Shown here in pieces: positions 10,906-22,649 of a stretch of DNA of 64,000 nt. The notes under the pieces were generated by a model that was not told the DNA's origin, made no database searches, and saw nothing but the letters and a program-made list of their open reading frames with translations. The position numbers and the translations under genes are program-made. The DNA is from Microcebus murinus (lineage: Eukaryota > Chordata > Mammalia > Primates > Cheirogaleidae): the NCBI RefSeq assembly GCF_040939455.1, contig NC_134120.1, positions 14,971,001 to 15,035,000 of the forward strand, given 5' to 3'. Position 1 is the first letter of the stretch. The number at the start of each line of letters is the position of its first letter.

Positions 10906-13251
10906 CAGCCTTCAAGCTGTGTGCTTTCTTTATGGTTTTTATCTAGATAAGTGAAAAGCCCTCAAATATATGGTTTTGTTAGGCAAGTGGAAATAAAAAA
11001 TAAAAATAGACCAGATTAAGTTTACCCTTAATTGGGCGTGAAGAATTTTGATGTCTCTCTCCTTTCTGGAAGGATCATCAGCTGAGTTGAGGAGTCATTG
11101 AAAGGCCTGGTTTGGTTCTCAACAGGCCCCTGGGGAGGAGGGATGTTTGCCGATGCTGTGGTAGATAGAGGAGGCAGGACAACGCCGTCCTTGGAGAGAG
11201 CTGGAAGGCAGGCGAAGGTATCAGTGGGGATATTTTGTCCAGGCTTATGCCACAAATATACACGATGATTTTTTTTGGAACATAGGAGCTGAGAAGTGAA
11301 ATGGGTAGAACAGTCCAGTGCTGCTGCCTTTTTGGAGAGTTTTCTATAAAAGTAAGTTTTTTTTGTTTGTTTTTTTTAACGTGGGGCTGCCATCGAACTC
11401 TACTGGAACTGAAATTCCTTTCTGCAACAGGAGAAATGCCTTTCTCACTTGGTTCTGAGTTAGAGTCGGACTCTGAATGCTTTCTCACTGCCGCGGCAGC
11501 TTCTTGTTATAAAATGTTATTTTTATAGACCCGAGTCTTGAAGATTATAGCATTTTATTCTGGGATATAGATTGCATATTAAAAATCAACAGGGAATCAG
11601 TTGTGTTACCTTTACTGATCCTAGAAGCAAAGGGTGCAGACGAAGCCCGAGGAAATCACCCCACTATCCCTTGGGCTCAGGCTAGGTCCCTGCCTCAGTG
11701 GCAGCAAAAGACCCATCACTCCTGCTGATCAGCAGCACCTGTTGACAGAGATGCAGCTGGGATCCTCAACGTGGTAAAACCCATCAGTGATGGGAATTGG
11801 TCAGATTTTCCTTGACTCTGATTCCAAGGCTGAGATTTGGGGGAAGGGAATATTACGTAAGCGATAGCACTGGCTTTTCACTTTTTTTCTCCAGGACCGA
11901 AGTTTAGATGAATTGCAAGGTGGGGCCCTGTACCTTTCTCTTGAGTTTGAAGACACACCACTGTGTCCCTAGCTCTACTTCAGTAGTAAATTGAGTGCTT
12001 TCTTTTCTCTTAGGACATTTTTCTAGCCAAGACCCTATTTAGAGCTGCAGAAGATTATGTCTGTCCCTGTCGGTCATTCTCCATCTCTGAGAGGATCGTT
12101 GCTAGGGTATGCTGAGCCAGAGCTAACACATTCTTTGATTCTCAGAAGATTAGCAGCAGTGCAGAAAAATCTTGATTTAGTTCTGTGAATGACTGCCAGC
12201 CTAATCTAATCTCTTACAGAGAAAGACACTAAACTTGGTCTAAAGCAATGAACCACCATTTGGCATGCACTCCTCAGAAGGTTGTGGTAGTTTTCCATGC
12301 AGGATTGCCTGGTTTTGTGGCCTAGCCCAGGTGGTATGTGTACTCATTTTTGATCACCTGCAGGAAACCCCAGAACTGGTAAGTCCCATCCCTCCATTTG
12401 CCTCAGTGTCCAAAGGAACATTTCCTAAGCAACTGGAACATTTCTTCTGGAACATGTAATTTGTGGGATCCGACGTTCATTTTTTTTTTTTTTTTTTTTT
12501 TTTTATTCTCTATAGCCTGGACTGGCTGTTTTATGTCTTTAGGGGAAGAGAATAGGGTTAAAAAGTCATCACAATTTTGGGTGATGTTAAGAAATCCCTC
12601 CCTACATCCAGATTCATTTGCTGGCCACAACCTGGAAACAGAAACAGTTTGTTTTTAATAAACTCTCCAGAAAATTCACCTTTACCCTTATGTGTTGTTT
12701 CTCAGGCTAACACCACAGCCTTTTTCTTTCTCGAGGTGCTGTGGAGTGTGTTCCCCTGCACTATTCCTGGCACATATGCACGGGAATTTTTGTTTCCTTA
12801 TAACTCATCCGTTTCTGCTGCCTTTTGATCACCGAGGACTAACCCTGTGTCCGGCTTTGTAGCCACTTTTCCAGGCACAGGTTAGGTGGGGCAAGTGGAG
12901 AGGTTTCCAGGTGTGGGACCTGCAAAGCAGCGAGAGTGGACAACGCAAAACAAACGCAGATGCACAGGAGCCGGAAGGGGCAGCTGTAACCTGCAAACAG
13001 AGAGTGTGTCAGAGGGAGAGTGTGGTTCTGGAATGTCTGGGGAGCTTTCCCAGGGCATCAGAAGTGCTTGACAATTCAAATTCCAGCTGGGATAATGACT
13101 TCAGAGGAAATTGCACTTGGTGTAAGCTGGCGCTGAAGTCTCCTCTGAAACGATTATCCCCTACACTAAAAGGATTAGGCATCTCTACATGTTGGGGTCT
13201 TTCTGAACCCAGTCACGTTAGGAGGTTTCCCATGGGGTGATGAACAGCTGA
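10906..13251. other. single-copy stretch with a T24 tract
   Basis: No repeat family or exon recognised apart from a 24-base T run at 12481-12504. The minus frame at 11078-11488 (136 codons) is rich in Ser and Lys and lacks any recognised domain. I do not call it a gene. Confidence 0.45.
12481..12504. repeat. poly(T) tract
   Basis: 24 consecutive T. Nothing beside it resembles a SINE or a retrocopy on either strand, so it is listed as a simple homopolymer. Confidence 0.95.
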
Positions 13252-13349
13252 CGGGAACGAGAGGGTAAGTGTCACGCTCGTGTAGGAGCCTGGGGAGGAG
13301 CGGGAACGAGAGGGTAAGTGTCACGCTCGTGTAGGAGCCTGGGGAGGAG
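13252..13349. repeat. exact 49-bp tandem duplication
   Basis: The 49-base unit starting cgggaacgagagggtaagtg at 13252 repeats without mismatch from 13301. The flanks (acagctga to the left, ggggcgctcc to the right) do not extend it beyond two units. The unit is GC-rich with several CpGs. Perfect identity suggests recent origin or an assembly artefact. Confidence 0.95.
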
Positions 13350-14083
13350 CGGGGCGCTCCAGAGCTCTGGAGCCTGCGGTTTGCTCCGAGTGGGAAGCTC
13401 GGTCTCTGCTCTGTGCAGCTGGGCTCGGGCGCTCCCATCCCTCTCAACTCGGTAGGATCTGGGCAGAGGGGGAGACTGGAAACTAACCTCGACTGCTGTG
13501 TATCTTTTTTTTTTCTTTAATAAAAAAGCCAAGTCCTTATAATCCTAAGAATTATGGTTCTGTGGGCCAAAGCCTTTCTCTGAGAACCTGGTTCTGTTTG
13601 TGGCTTTGGCTGTACTTTGGTCACCCCTATGGCCCTGAAGCTGGAACCCACACAGAGGAGAGCAGGTGGGCTGTGGATGGGGCTCCCCAGCAGGTAGAGA
13701 CACTCATAACATCCTTCCAAACTGTTACCAACGCCTGTCTGAGATGCCTTCCTTCTTTCCCACATGCCCCTTAAAGCAACCCTATCATGGTCACGTCCAG
13801 CCACCAGGGGCACGAGGCTCTGTGCTCTGGGGTGGAGCCTTAGTCTGGTGACTCCTGGAGTGTCAGTGCCGACACTGGGCTGGCCCCTGCCTGCCGCAGG
13901 TGCTCTGAGCGCTGAAGCACGTGAGCCACTTGCACCTGTCCACCCCCAGTTTTTTTCCTGTTGTGAGAAAGGAATGGAAGGGGGGTGTGTTACTCTTAAA
14001 ATCCAATGGTGGCCTGAGCTGGTGGGATATTACAATTGAAAGAGCACGGGCTTGGCAAGGTGGTGGATGAGAAAAACCACCAG
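13350..14083. other. single-copy stretch before the L1
   Basis: GC-richer sequence without a recognised repeat or exon. Its last bases may belong to the L1 5' flank. Confidence 0.4.
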
Positions 14084-15523
14084 CCAGAGCGTGTCTGCAA
14101 AAAAGACAGGTTTTAGAAGAAATAAGCAAGCAGACAAGCATACATCGGACGAGGGTTGGAAGGAGGGGTACTGGAGACTACGGGAGATACCATGGGAGGA
14201 GGGTGCGGAGGAGAACTGGAAGAAGAGAGCTCCTGAGAAGCTTGGAGACCAGCGGCAAGGGTAGGTGGAACAGTTAACTTTCCCTTCCATCTTGGATTGC
14301 TGATGGGCTCCCCAGCGGTTGGAGAAACCCGTGGACACCAGCCTAGAGATGGCCACTGCCAGTGAGCCGTAAGCCTGTAGTGGATGCAGCACCAGGCTCC
14401 CACTCCCTCGGGGCACCTCTGTGTGCACAGACCTGAGATGTGCAGCAGGTGCTATATTGCCTCATTCTCCCCTCCCCCGATCTTATCCATGGCTGCCGAG
14501 AGACAATGTAGCCACCAGCCAGAGGCATCTCCAGGGAACCGGACCTTCCCCTTTGGGGCCCTTCAGCTGACTGAGGGGTACTCAGATGGTGAGCTCCCTA
14601 CCCGCCAGCCCTCCCAGGTGCTGTTGGCCTGGGTGACTCCAGGATGATGGGGCAGATCTTGAGGCTGAGAGACATCAACCCAGCTTAGGCACCCCGGAAG
14701 TGAATTAGCACCGGCCCCAGGGCCCAGAGGTCAGACCTTCAGACCAGATCCTGTGCACCCAAGTCTCCCATTGCCCCAGGCACAGAAGGGATATTCGTGG
14801 ACAGCCTACTAAGGTGTGTGTGCCTTCAGGGTTGGATCAGTGTGCTTGAGGGCATCCCTTCTCCCATGGGAGGGCTGTGTACCCAGCCCAGACTGCGATC
14901 CTGTGCACGGAACCTCCCTGCCTGCATCACAGCCAGGGGAGACCCCTTGGTGTGAGGTCTTGCCTGTTGGCAGAGGCCCAGGAGAAGCCTTGGAGTTGGG
15001 GAGGGTGGAAAGGAACAAGGCTTGCTCTAGACTGCAGGTCTCAGACAGCCCCCAGACACAAACTTTCCGGCTGAGTGGGGCCATTCCAGACCATCCCTGA
15101 CAGTTTTGCCCAGAAGCACAGACCTTTGACCCCTGCTAACAGCATTTGTGGTGCTTGAGGGCAGGCTTACCCAACCCAGCTCCATCCAGATTCACTCCCA
15201 GAACAGCCCTCACTGAGGTAGAGAATAAGGACACACCTGGAAGTCCCAGGGCCCCACCCACCACCTGAGGCACTAGAGTGCCTCTCCAAAGGAACAAGAG
15301 CTGGTCACAGGACCCCCCAAAAAAACAATGTAGCCTGCTCCTCCCAGTAAGTGCCACCTACTGACAGAGAGTTCTTTCTGTACACAATTTCACTGCATCT
15401 ACTGACTTATCATACAGAGTGTGTGGTCGAATCTCACCCACAGACACCACCTACTGGCTCAGAGACTAAAGATGTGTCATTATCCAAACAGAAATCTGAA
15501 GGTAAGAAGCAACAGCTGATCCA
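14084..15523 (+). mobile_element. probable L1 5' UTR region (inferred)
   Basis: Purine-rich then GC-rich sequence leads without a break into the L1 ORF1 start at 15524. About 1.4 kb would be a reasonable L1 5' UTR. Support for the left limit is thin: aaaaaccaccag at 14072-14083 resembles aaaaatcaccag at 20600-20611 after the L1 tail (11 of 12). I do not know the lemur 5' UTR consensus well enough to confirm it. The element could start later, and the left part would then be single-copy DNA. Confidence 0.4.
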
Positions 15524-16528
15524 GATGGGAAGAAATCAGCAAAAGAACTCTGGAAGTATGAAGACTCAAATGGAAAGTACATCCCCAAAGGGAACACCAG
15601 CCCTTTAGAAATGGACATCAACCCAAATCAGAACAGAAGAATTTTGAACATGGATTGTAAGAAAATTCAATGACTTGCAAGAAAAAATGGATAACCAACA
15701 CAAAGAAGCCACAAAAAAGGAAAAATTCACTAAAGTAATTGAAATAATAAAGAAAAATCACACAGAACTTCTGGAAATGAAGACTATTGAGGGAACTACA
15801 AAACACAGTGGAAAACCTCAAAAACAGGGTAGATCAAAGAGAAGAATCTCAGAGATTAAACATAAATAAAATTAAATAAAGTCACAGAGATGGAGCAGAG
15901 AAATAAGAGAAAAGAGTGAAGCCTGTAAGAGATGTGGGATTATGTGAAGAAACCTAATGTGTGAGGGTTACAGGTTTACCCAAAGGGGAAGAAGAAAACA
16001 CTCAAGGGTTGGATAAACTATTTGAAGATATAATAGAGGAGAATTTCCCAGGCCTTGCTAAAAATCTAGATATACAAGTTCAAGAAGCTCAAAGGATACC
16101 TGGGAGATTCAATGCAAACAGAAAGACATCATGATATGCAGTAATCAGATTGACCAAAATATCAAATAAAGAGGCCCTTCTATGAGCTGTAAGACAAAAG
16201 AAGCAAGTAACATACAAAGGAAAGCCAATCTGAATAACGCCAGACTTCTCTACTGAAACCTTACAAGCAAGGAGAGACTGGAGCCCCATTCTCACTCTTC
16301 TAAAACAGAATAATGCCCACCCTAGAATCTTGTACCTTGAAAAACTGTTTTGTATATGAAGGAGAAATCAAGACATTCTCAGATAAGCAAAGACTGAGGG
16401 AATTCACCAAGATAAGACCAGCCCTTCAAGAAGTACCCAAAACAGTGTTACCCACAGATATCAGCACAGTCAACACTCACGAATATAAATCTACTCAAAA
16501 GCTAAAGATCAAAGCCAAGAAACTGTAA
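15524..16528 (+). pseudogene. LINE-1 ORF1 remnant (ORF1p)
   Basis: ORF1 encodes the RNA-binding, trimer-forming nucleic-acid chaperone of LINE-1 RNPs. The start ATG at 15524 gives MGRNQQKNSGSMKTQ, like the L1 ORF1 N terminus, but a stop follows 28 codons on. A Lys/Glu-rich coiled-coil piece is readable at 15675-15869 (QEKMDNQHKEATKKEKF). The C-terminal part appears as ENFPGLAKNLDIQVQEAQR near 16040, TLQARRDWSPIL near 16260 and EGEIKTFSDKQRLREFTK at about 16360. These pieces lie in different frames and are separated by stops, so the gene is dead. It sits directly before the ORF2 remnant in the normal L1 order. Total length is close to a normal ORF1, so damage is mainly point mutations and small indels. 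Confidence 0.88.
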
Positions 16529-17762
16529 TGGCTCAAGAGAGAAAACAAAGCAACAAAATTCAACCCAACATAATGAACAGAAATTTGCCCCACCTATCAG
16601 TTATCTGAATAAATGTGAATGGCTTGAACTGCCCACTCAAGAGACATAGGCTGGCCGAATGGATAAAAAAAACATAAGCCAAGTATCTCCTGCCTTTAGG
16701 AAACACATCTAACCTGCAAGGATGCAGTTAGACTAAAGGTAAAGGGGTGGAGAACAATATTTCAAGCAAACAGAAGCCAAAATGAAAGCTGGCATGGCAG
16801 TGTTGATTTCAGATAACTTAGTGTTTAAATCAACAAAAGTAATAAAAGACGAAGAAGGTCACTATATAATGGTGAAGGGTATAGTTCAATAAGAAGACAT
16901 AACAATTCTAAATATGTATGCACCCAACCTTGGTGTACACCCAGATTCATAAAGCAAACTCTACTTGATCTAAACAAATAGATAAACAACGGCACCATAA
17001 TAGCTAGAGACTTTAACACCCCGCTGACAGCACAGGACAGATCTTCCAAACAGAAAATTAACAAAGAAATAATGGACTTAAACAGAACTCTAGAACAAAT
17101 GGGCCTGACTGACATTTACAGGACATTCTACCCCAAAACCACTGAATATACGTTCTTCTCATTCTCTAAGATTGACCATATTCTAGGACACAAAGCACGT
17201 CTCAAACAATTTTAAAAAATAGAAATTATACCAAGTACCTTTTCAGATCACAATGGAATAAATGTAGAAATCAACCCTAACAGGAACTCTCATTTCTACA
17301 CAAAGTCATGGAAACTAAACCTTCAACTGAATGATCACTTCATAAATGAGGAAATCAAGATGGAAATCAAAAGATTCTTTGAACTAAATGACAAAGAAGA
17401 CACAAGTCTTTAGAACCTGTGGGACACAGCTAAAGCAGTCCTGAGAGGAAAGTTTGTTTCCATAAACGCCTATATCCAAAAGTTGAAAAGATCACAAATA
17501 GACAATCTAAGGAATCTACTCAAAGAGCAGGAAAAAGAACAGACTGTCCCCAATCCTCGCAGAAGAAATGAAATCATTAAGATCAAATCAGAACTAAATG
17601 AAATTGACAACAAGGAAACTATATGGAAGATTAATAAAACAAATGTTGGTTCTTTGAACAAATAAGCAAAATTGACCCACCTTTGTCTAGACTAACGAAA
17701 AGCAGAAAAGAAAGATCTATAATCTCCATCAGGAAAATTAAGGAGAAATTACAACGGATGCC
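16529..17762 (+). pseudogene. LINE-1 ORF2 remnant, endonuclease part
   Basis: The APE-like endonuclease of ORF2p nicks target DNA at TTTT/AA sites. Recognisable pieces are INVNGLNCPLK..HRLAEWIKK near 16610, then KAGMAVLISDN, DEEGHYIMVKG and ILNMYAPNLGVH to about 16940, and TFST/TEYTFFS-like and SKIDHI-like words to about 17190. Many stop codons and frame changes break it, so no enzyme could be made. The order matches the ORF2 N terminus and joins the reverse-transcriptase frame on the same strand. Confidence 0.85.
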
Positions 17763-18872
17763 ATGGAGATACAAGATATAATGTATGAATACTACAAAAA
17801 CTTCTATGCACACAAACTGGAAAATGTAGAGGAAATGGACAAATTCTTAGAAACACACAGCCTCTCTAGGCTCAACCAGGAAGAAATAGAATTCCTGAAC
17901 AAACCAATATCAAGTACTGAAATTGAAACAGCAATAAAAAACTTTCCTAAAAAGAAAAGTCCTGGACCAGATGGTTTCACACCTGAATTTTACCAGATCT
18001 ACAAAGAACTGGTGCCTATCCTGCAGAAATTATTCCACAACATTGAGAAGGATGGAATCCTCCCCAACACATTTTATGAAGCAAACATAACCCTGATACC
18101 AAAATCAGGAAAGGATGCAACAAAAAAACAAAACCATGGACCAATATCCTTTATGAATATAGATGCAAAAATTCTCAACAAAATCCTAGCCAATCGAATC
18201 CAGGTGCTTGTCAAGAAAATAATTCATCACAACCAAGTGGGCTTCATCCCATGGATACAACAGGGATGGTTCAACATATGCAAATCTATAAATGTAATTC
18301 ACCATATAAACAAAAGCAAAAACAAAGACCATATGATCCTCTCAGTAGACACAGAAAAAGCATTTGACAAAATTCAACACCCTTTTATGATAGGAACGCT
18401 CAATAAAATAGGCATAGACAGGGCTTACCTAAAAATGATACAAGCCACATATGACAAACTCACAGCCAATATCATACTGAACGAGGAAAAATTGAAAGCA
18501 TTCCCACTTAGAACTGGAACAAGGCAAGGTTGCCCACCATCTCCACTTCTATTCAACATAGTGTGGGAAGTCCTGGTTATAGCAATTAGACAAGAGAGCA
18601 GAACTAAGGGCATCCAAATGGGAGCAGAAGAGATCACACTCTCACTCTTTGCTGATAACATATTATACCTAGAAAACCCCAAGGATTCAACCAAGAGACT
18701 CCTTGAATTGATAAATGAATTCAGTAAAGTCTCAGAGTACAAAATCAACACACACAAATCAGAGGCATTCATATACACCAACAACAGTCAAAGTGAGCAC
18801 CAAATCAAAGACTCAATTCCCTTCAAAATAGCAACAAAGAAAATAAAGTACTTAGCAATATATTTAACTTAG
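17763..18872 (+). pseudogene. LINE-1 ORF2 remnant, reverse transcriptase domain
   Basis: A 369-codon open stretch covering most of the L1 reverse transcriptase, which copies L1 RNA at the nicked target. Visible family motifs: [15 protein letters not shown] (residues about 64-78), [16 protein letters not shown] (about 132-147), [14 protein letters not shown] (about 196-209), [15 protein letters not shown] (about 253-267). The active-site box normally reads FADDMIVYLENP; here it is [11 protein letters not shown], with the second Asp replaced by Asn and one residue missing. The frame is part of a longer broken ORF2: upstream and downstream parts are in other frames or behind stops (stop at 18870-18872). 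The first ATG is internal, not a gene start. Confidence 0.93.
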
Positions 18873-20374
18873 GATGTTAAAGACCTCTACAGAGAGAACT
18901 ATGAAACACTGAAGAAGGAAATAGAGGATGTAACCAGGTGGAAGACCATACCATGCTCGTGGGTTGGCAGAATCAACATTCTTAAAATGTCTGTACTACC
19001 CAAAGTGATCTACAGAGTCAATGCAATCCCTATTAAACTACCCTCATCATTTTTCACAGATATAGAAAAAACAATTTTACACTTCGTATGGAACCAGAGA
19101 AGACCCTGTATAGCAAAAGCAATCCTAGGCAATAAAAACTAAATGGGAGGTATCAATTTACCAGACTTCAAACTATATTACAAGGCTATAGTAATTAAAA
19201 CAGCTTGGGACTGGCACAAGAACAGGGACATTGACCAGTGCAACAGAACCGAGAGCCCAGATATAATACCATCCTCGTATAGCCATCTAATCTTTGACAA
19301 AGCAGACAAAAACATACACTGGGGAAAAGAATTCTTATCCAATAAATGGTGCTGGGAAAACTGGATAGCCACATGTAGAAGACTAAAACAGGATCCACAC
19401 CTTTCACCTCTCACAAAACTCAACTCATGCTGGGTAACAGACTTGAACCTTAGGTGTGAAACTATTAGAATTCTAGAGGAAAATGTTGGAAACAGTCTCC
19501 TAGACATCGGTCTAGGCAAAGAATTTATGAAGAAGACCCCAAAGGCAATCACAGCATCAACAAAAATAAACAAATGGGACCTGATCAAATTAAAAAGCTT
19601 CTGTATAGCCAGAGAAACTGTCAAGAGAGCAAGTAGACAACCCATAGAATGGGAGAGAATTTTTGCAAGCTACACATCCGATAAAGGGCTAATAACTAGA
19701 ATCTATTCAGAACTCAGAGTTGTTTGTTTTTTTCTAGCCAATTTTCCTATCAAAATTTCGCAAAGGACAAGAACAGAAATTTTTCAAAAGAACACAGAAT
19801 AATGGCCAACAAAGATATGAAAAAATGCTCAACATCTCTAATCATCAGGGAAATGCAAATCAAAACCACAATGAGATATCACTTATCTCCAGTGAGAATG
19901 GCCCTTACTAACAAGTCCCAAAACAATAAATGTTGGCGTGGACATGGAGAGATGGGAACACTCCTACACTGCTGGTTGGACTGCAAACTAGTGCAGCCTC
20001 TGTGGAAAGCAATATGGAGATACCTTAAAGCAATACAAGTGGATCTACCATTTGATCCAGCAATCTCATTACTGGGTATCTACCCAAAAGAACAAAGGTC
20101 ACTGTATGAAAAAGACACCTGCACTCAAATGTTTACAGCACCACAATTCACAATTGCAAAGCTGTGGAAACAACCAAAGTGCCCATCAATACATGAGTGG
20201 ATGAATAAAATGTGGTATATGTATATAATGGAGTACTACTCAGCTATAAGAAACAATGGTGATATAGCACTTGTATTTTCCTGGCTAGAGCTGGAACCCA
20301 TTCTTATATTAGGTGAAGTATCCCAAGAATGGAAAAATAAGCACGACATACACTCACCAGCAAATTGGTATTAA
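18873..20374 (+). pseudogene. LINE-1 ORF2 remnant, C-terminal part
   Basis: This continues ORF2 after an in-frame stop. At about 18875-19142 the frame reads [18 protein letters not shown] and [12 protein letters not shown], then a stop. 19143-19802 gives [29 protein letters not shown] and [16 protein letters not shown], all typical of the L1 C-terminal half. A frameshift near 19755-19765 moves the reading to [39 protein letters not shown], and ends at 20374 with [13 protein letters not shown] small inverted segment lies at 19719-19735 (see findings). The normal Cys-rich end is partly visible ([20 protein letters not shown]). Confidence 0.9.
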
Positions 20375-20598
20375 CTGATCAACACTTAAATGGACATATA
20401 GGAATAACATTTATCGAGTGTCGGGCAGGTGAGGGGGAGGGAATAGGTATATACATACATAATGAATGCGGTGCGCACCAACTGGGGGATGGACACGCTC
20501 GAAGCTCTGACTCGAGGGGGGTGGGGGGGGCAAGGGCAATATATGTAACCTTAACATTTGTAATCCCACAATATGCTGGAAAAAAGAAAAAAAATTTT
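20375..20598 (+). mobile_element. LINE-1 3' UTR and A-rich tail
   Basis: Follows the ORF2 end. It contains the G-rich tract typical of L1 3' UTRs (gaggggggtgggggggcaag, 20512-20532) and the end motif aatcccacaatatgctgg, then an impure A tail (aaaaaagaaaaaaaa). A shortened relative of this 3' end occurs at about 30.45-30.63 kb. Confidence 0.88.
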
Positions 20599-20611
20599 TA
20601 AAAATCACCAG

Positions 20612-22411
20612 AATAAAACTTCTCAAACCATTGACAGATTGTGTGTTCATTAGTCACATCCTTCCCAAATGCTTCATTGGTATTTTGAGCTATCTATACT
20701 GCCTTGGTTCCACGACGGAACTCACATTTGAAAATAATATAAATTTATGACTTATCCATGGTTTCACAAAAATTGCTCTAAAAAATGTGAAAGGTAATCA
20801 CAAGCCAAAATATGCATTTGAAAGACTGAGGATGTACCTTAGCAATAAACATAAAACAAGAAGTGTCAAAGTGAAATGTCAGAGATTCCAACTGTCAAAC
20901 TTAGTGCTTACGGGAATTGGACATTTCATAATTAATAACCTGATAATATTAGGTTCTCATTGCTCTAAACTGGGCATCTCTGAGAGCAGCTAAACTTGGT
21001 TAAGATAGTACGAGGAGATGAAAGAGGAAAGGATGCTAGACAGAGTTTGACTAGCTGCATCCTGTTCAGAGCCAAGGGCTGGGCTGTGGTGGGGGTTGCC
21101 CCATTGCTAGCTCAGCTGGTTCATCACGGGAACCAAAGGTTGTCCTCTTCAAGGTGCTGATACCTGGGCTTACAAAATCATTAGCCAGGAGGTTCCAGAA
21201 AGATCTGAGCTTGGGTTATCTTTCACAGTAAGAGCCCAGCCACTTGGTTCCTCAAGCATTTATATAACCAGGTCTTTAAGCCAATTCAGTTCCTGTCTTT
21301 TTGCCACTGTCGAACTGAGGAGAAAAGGTGTGTGTGTGTGTGTGTGTGTGTGGTGTGACAGGAATGTTCCAGCTGCCTCACGCTTACTGAGTGGCCTTCT
21401 GACTTGTGGCTCTGTCCAGCAAGCTGTTCTTGTTCAGGGTCATGGCTCCCTGTGGGGAGACCTGACCCAGGGCAATCTGGATCTTTTTCCCCACTGTTTT
21501 CATACGTTCTCATTGTGACGTTCATTCACCTATGTTCTGCCACATAGTTTGATGTAGGGATTTCTTCATTGGAGGATGGTATGTGAAAAAATCCACAATA
21601 TTTTGTAGTTTTGGGGGATTGCCCAACAGAGTTCCTAATTCACTGTCTGTATCTCCATGCACAATCACAGAGTGTGTGTGGCTGCTTCTTAAAGTACCTT
21701 TTTACTCAAACTCTAGGGTTGAAAGCCCTGTTGTCTTATTCAGAACTGAATTTTTTATTCCACCAAAAGCATTGAAATGTGTACCAAATAATTGAAGAAT
21801 GAAAATTCTGGCCTTTCTTCCTCCTAAGTACCTAGCTGAAAATTGCATATTTTAATAAATTGGAGGTAATCACAAGTGGAGGGATAGGTCTCTAGGATGA
21901 TGAGTGCATTTTTTTTTTATCATTCTGCGCTCAATTATATGAACTGGACAGAATGTTTTTAGAGAGATGAACAGTTTTCTGCCAACCCAGTTGTTAGGAA
22001 CAAGCCTTGCAGAGTAAGCTGGGTAATTACAAAGTCTGAAGACAAAAGTAGCTAAAAAAAAAAAATCTGGAAAACATAGAAAACTACAAAGTATAAAAGT
22101 AATTCAACCATAGCTACATCATGGTATTACTGATGTTTTATTGCATATCCTTCCATTCTATTTGTGTGTGTAGCTTTCTATTGAGATCATGTGGCTACAT
22201 GTTCACATAATGTGGACATTTCCCATGTCACTAATTACACAGCCCTTAAATATGGAACAATTATATTTGGAGGCTACTTTCGGTAAACTATTTTACTGCT
22301 GAGCATCTTAAGGCTGAATTTGTTATTGAATGTACAGTGAGTATTATTTTTAGGCAGAAATGAAACCAAATGTAAATAGGGATTAAAGAGAAAAGTCTGG
22401 GAAACTCTTAC
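20612..22411. other. single-copy stretch after the L1
   Basis: No recognised repeat apart from a short TG run at 21328-21352. If the gene start at 22.4-22.65 kb is real, this is the beginning of its first intron. Confidence 0.45.
21328..21352. repeat. short (TG)n microsatellite
   Basis: About 12 uninterrupted GT/TG units followed by a broken ggtgtg end. Confidence 0.95.
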
Positions 22412-22649
22412 CAAGGTTTTCTTTGCAGTCTAGCATCTGCTTTTTGCTTGAGTCACTATTTCTATTATTAGAGGAAATCAACTCAGCGAATTCCTTATGG
22501 AACTTACGCTCCCATCCTTGGGCCCACAGAACGATCGGAGCCGGTTGCACGGTTTTGCGGAGGTCGGTGGTCCCCAGTGTTTGATTAGGGGTCAACTCGG
22601 ACTTTAAACGACTTTCTGGGCGGAAATGCTGCAGGGACCTGGTTGTCAT
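22412..22649 (-). CDS. candidate first coding exon of an unknown gene
   Basis: Read on the minus strand from ATG at 22649, 79 codons run to aaaaccttg|gtaagagt, a good donor with the GT at 22411-22410; the exon would end in phase 1. The ATG has a favourable A at -3 (taagATGa), and an in-frame stop lies upstream, as in a 5' UTR. The peptide begins MTTRSLQHFRPESRLKSEL and later reads VLWAQGWERKFHKEF and SSKKQMLDCKENL. It is hydrophilic, with no signal peptide or membrane segment, and I do not recognise the family. The sequence is not repetitive and lies against a CpG-rich segment where a promoter would be expected. No second exon was identified; it would lie to the left, probably beyond the L1. 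Without a translation or expression match this remains a candidate only. Confidence 0.4.

Larger units (their letters stand above)
15524..20598 (+). mobile_element. LINE-1 retrotransposon, lemur-type, inactive
   Basis: ORF1, ORF2 and 3' UTR remnants in normal order over about 5 kb, with a probable 5' UTR upstream that would make it near full length. The multiple stops and frameshifts show it cannot move. The 3' UTR wording (catataggaataacattt, then 'gggg.tgggggg' and 'taatcccacaatatgctg') is unlike human L1PA and like strepsirrhine L1. The insertion displaces about 6 kb of otherwise single-copy sequence. Confidence 0.93.

Noticed and set aside
11078..11488. 136-codon minus-strand frame
   Set aside because: No recognised motif, CpG start, or conserved-looking composition; overlaps other frames on both strands.
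11580..11760. Possible second exon of the candidate minus-strand gene (donor-like gtaaca, acceptor-like tctgtcaacag)
   Set aside because: All three frames meet stops within about 20 codons, including the phase that would join the first exon.
12481..12504. Poly(T) as the tail of a minus-strand processed pseudogene
   Set aside because: No polyadenylation signal, coding similarity or target-site duplication was seen beside it.
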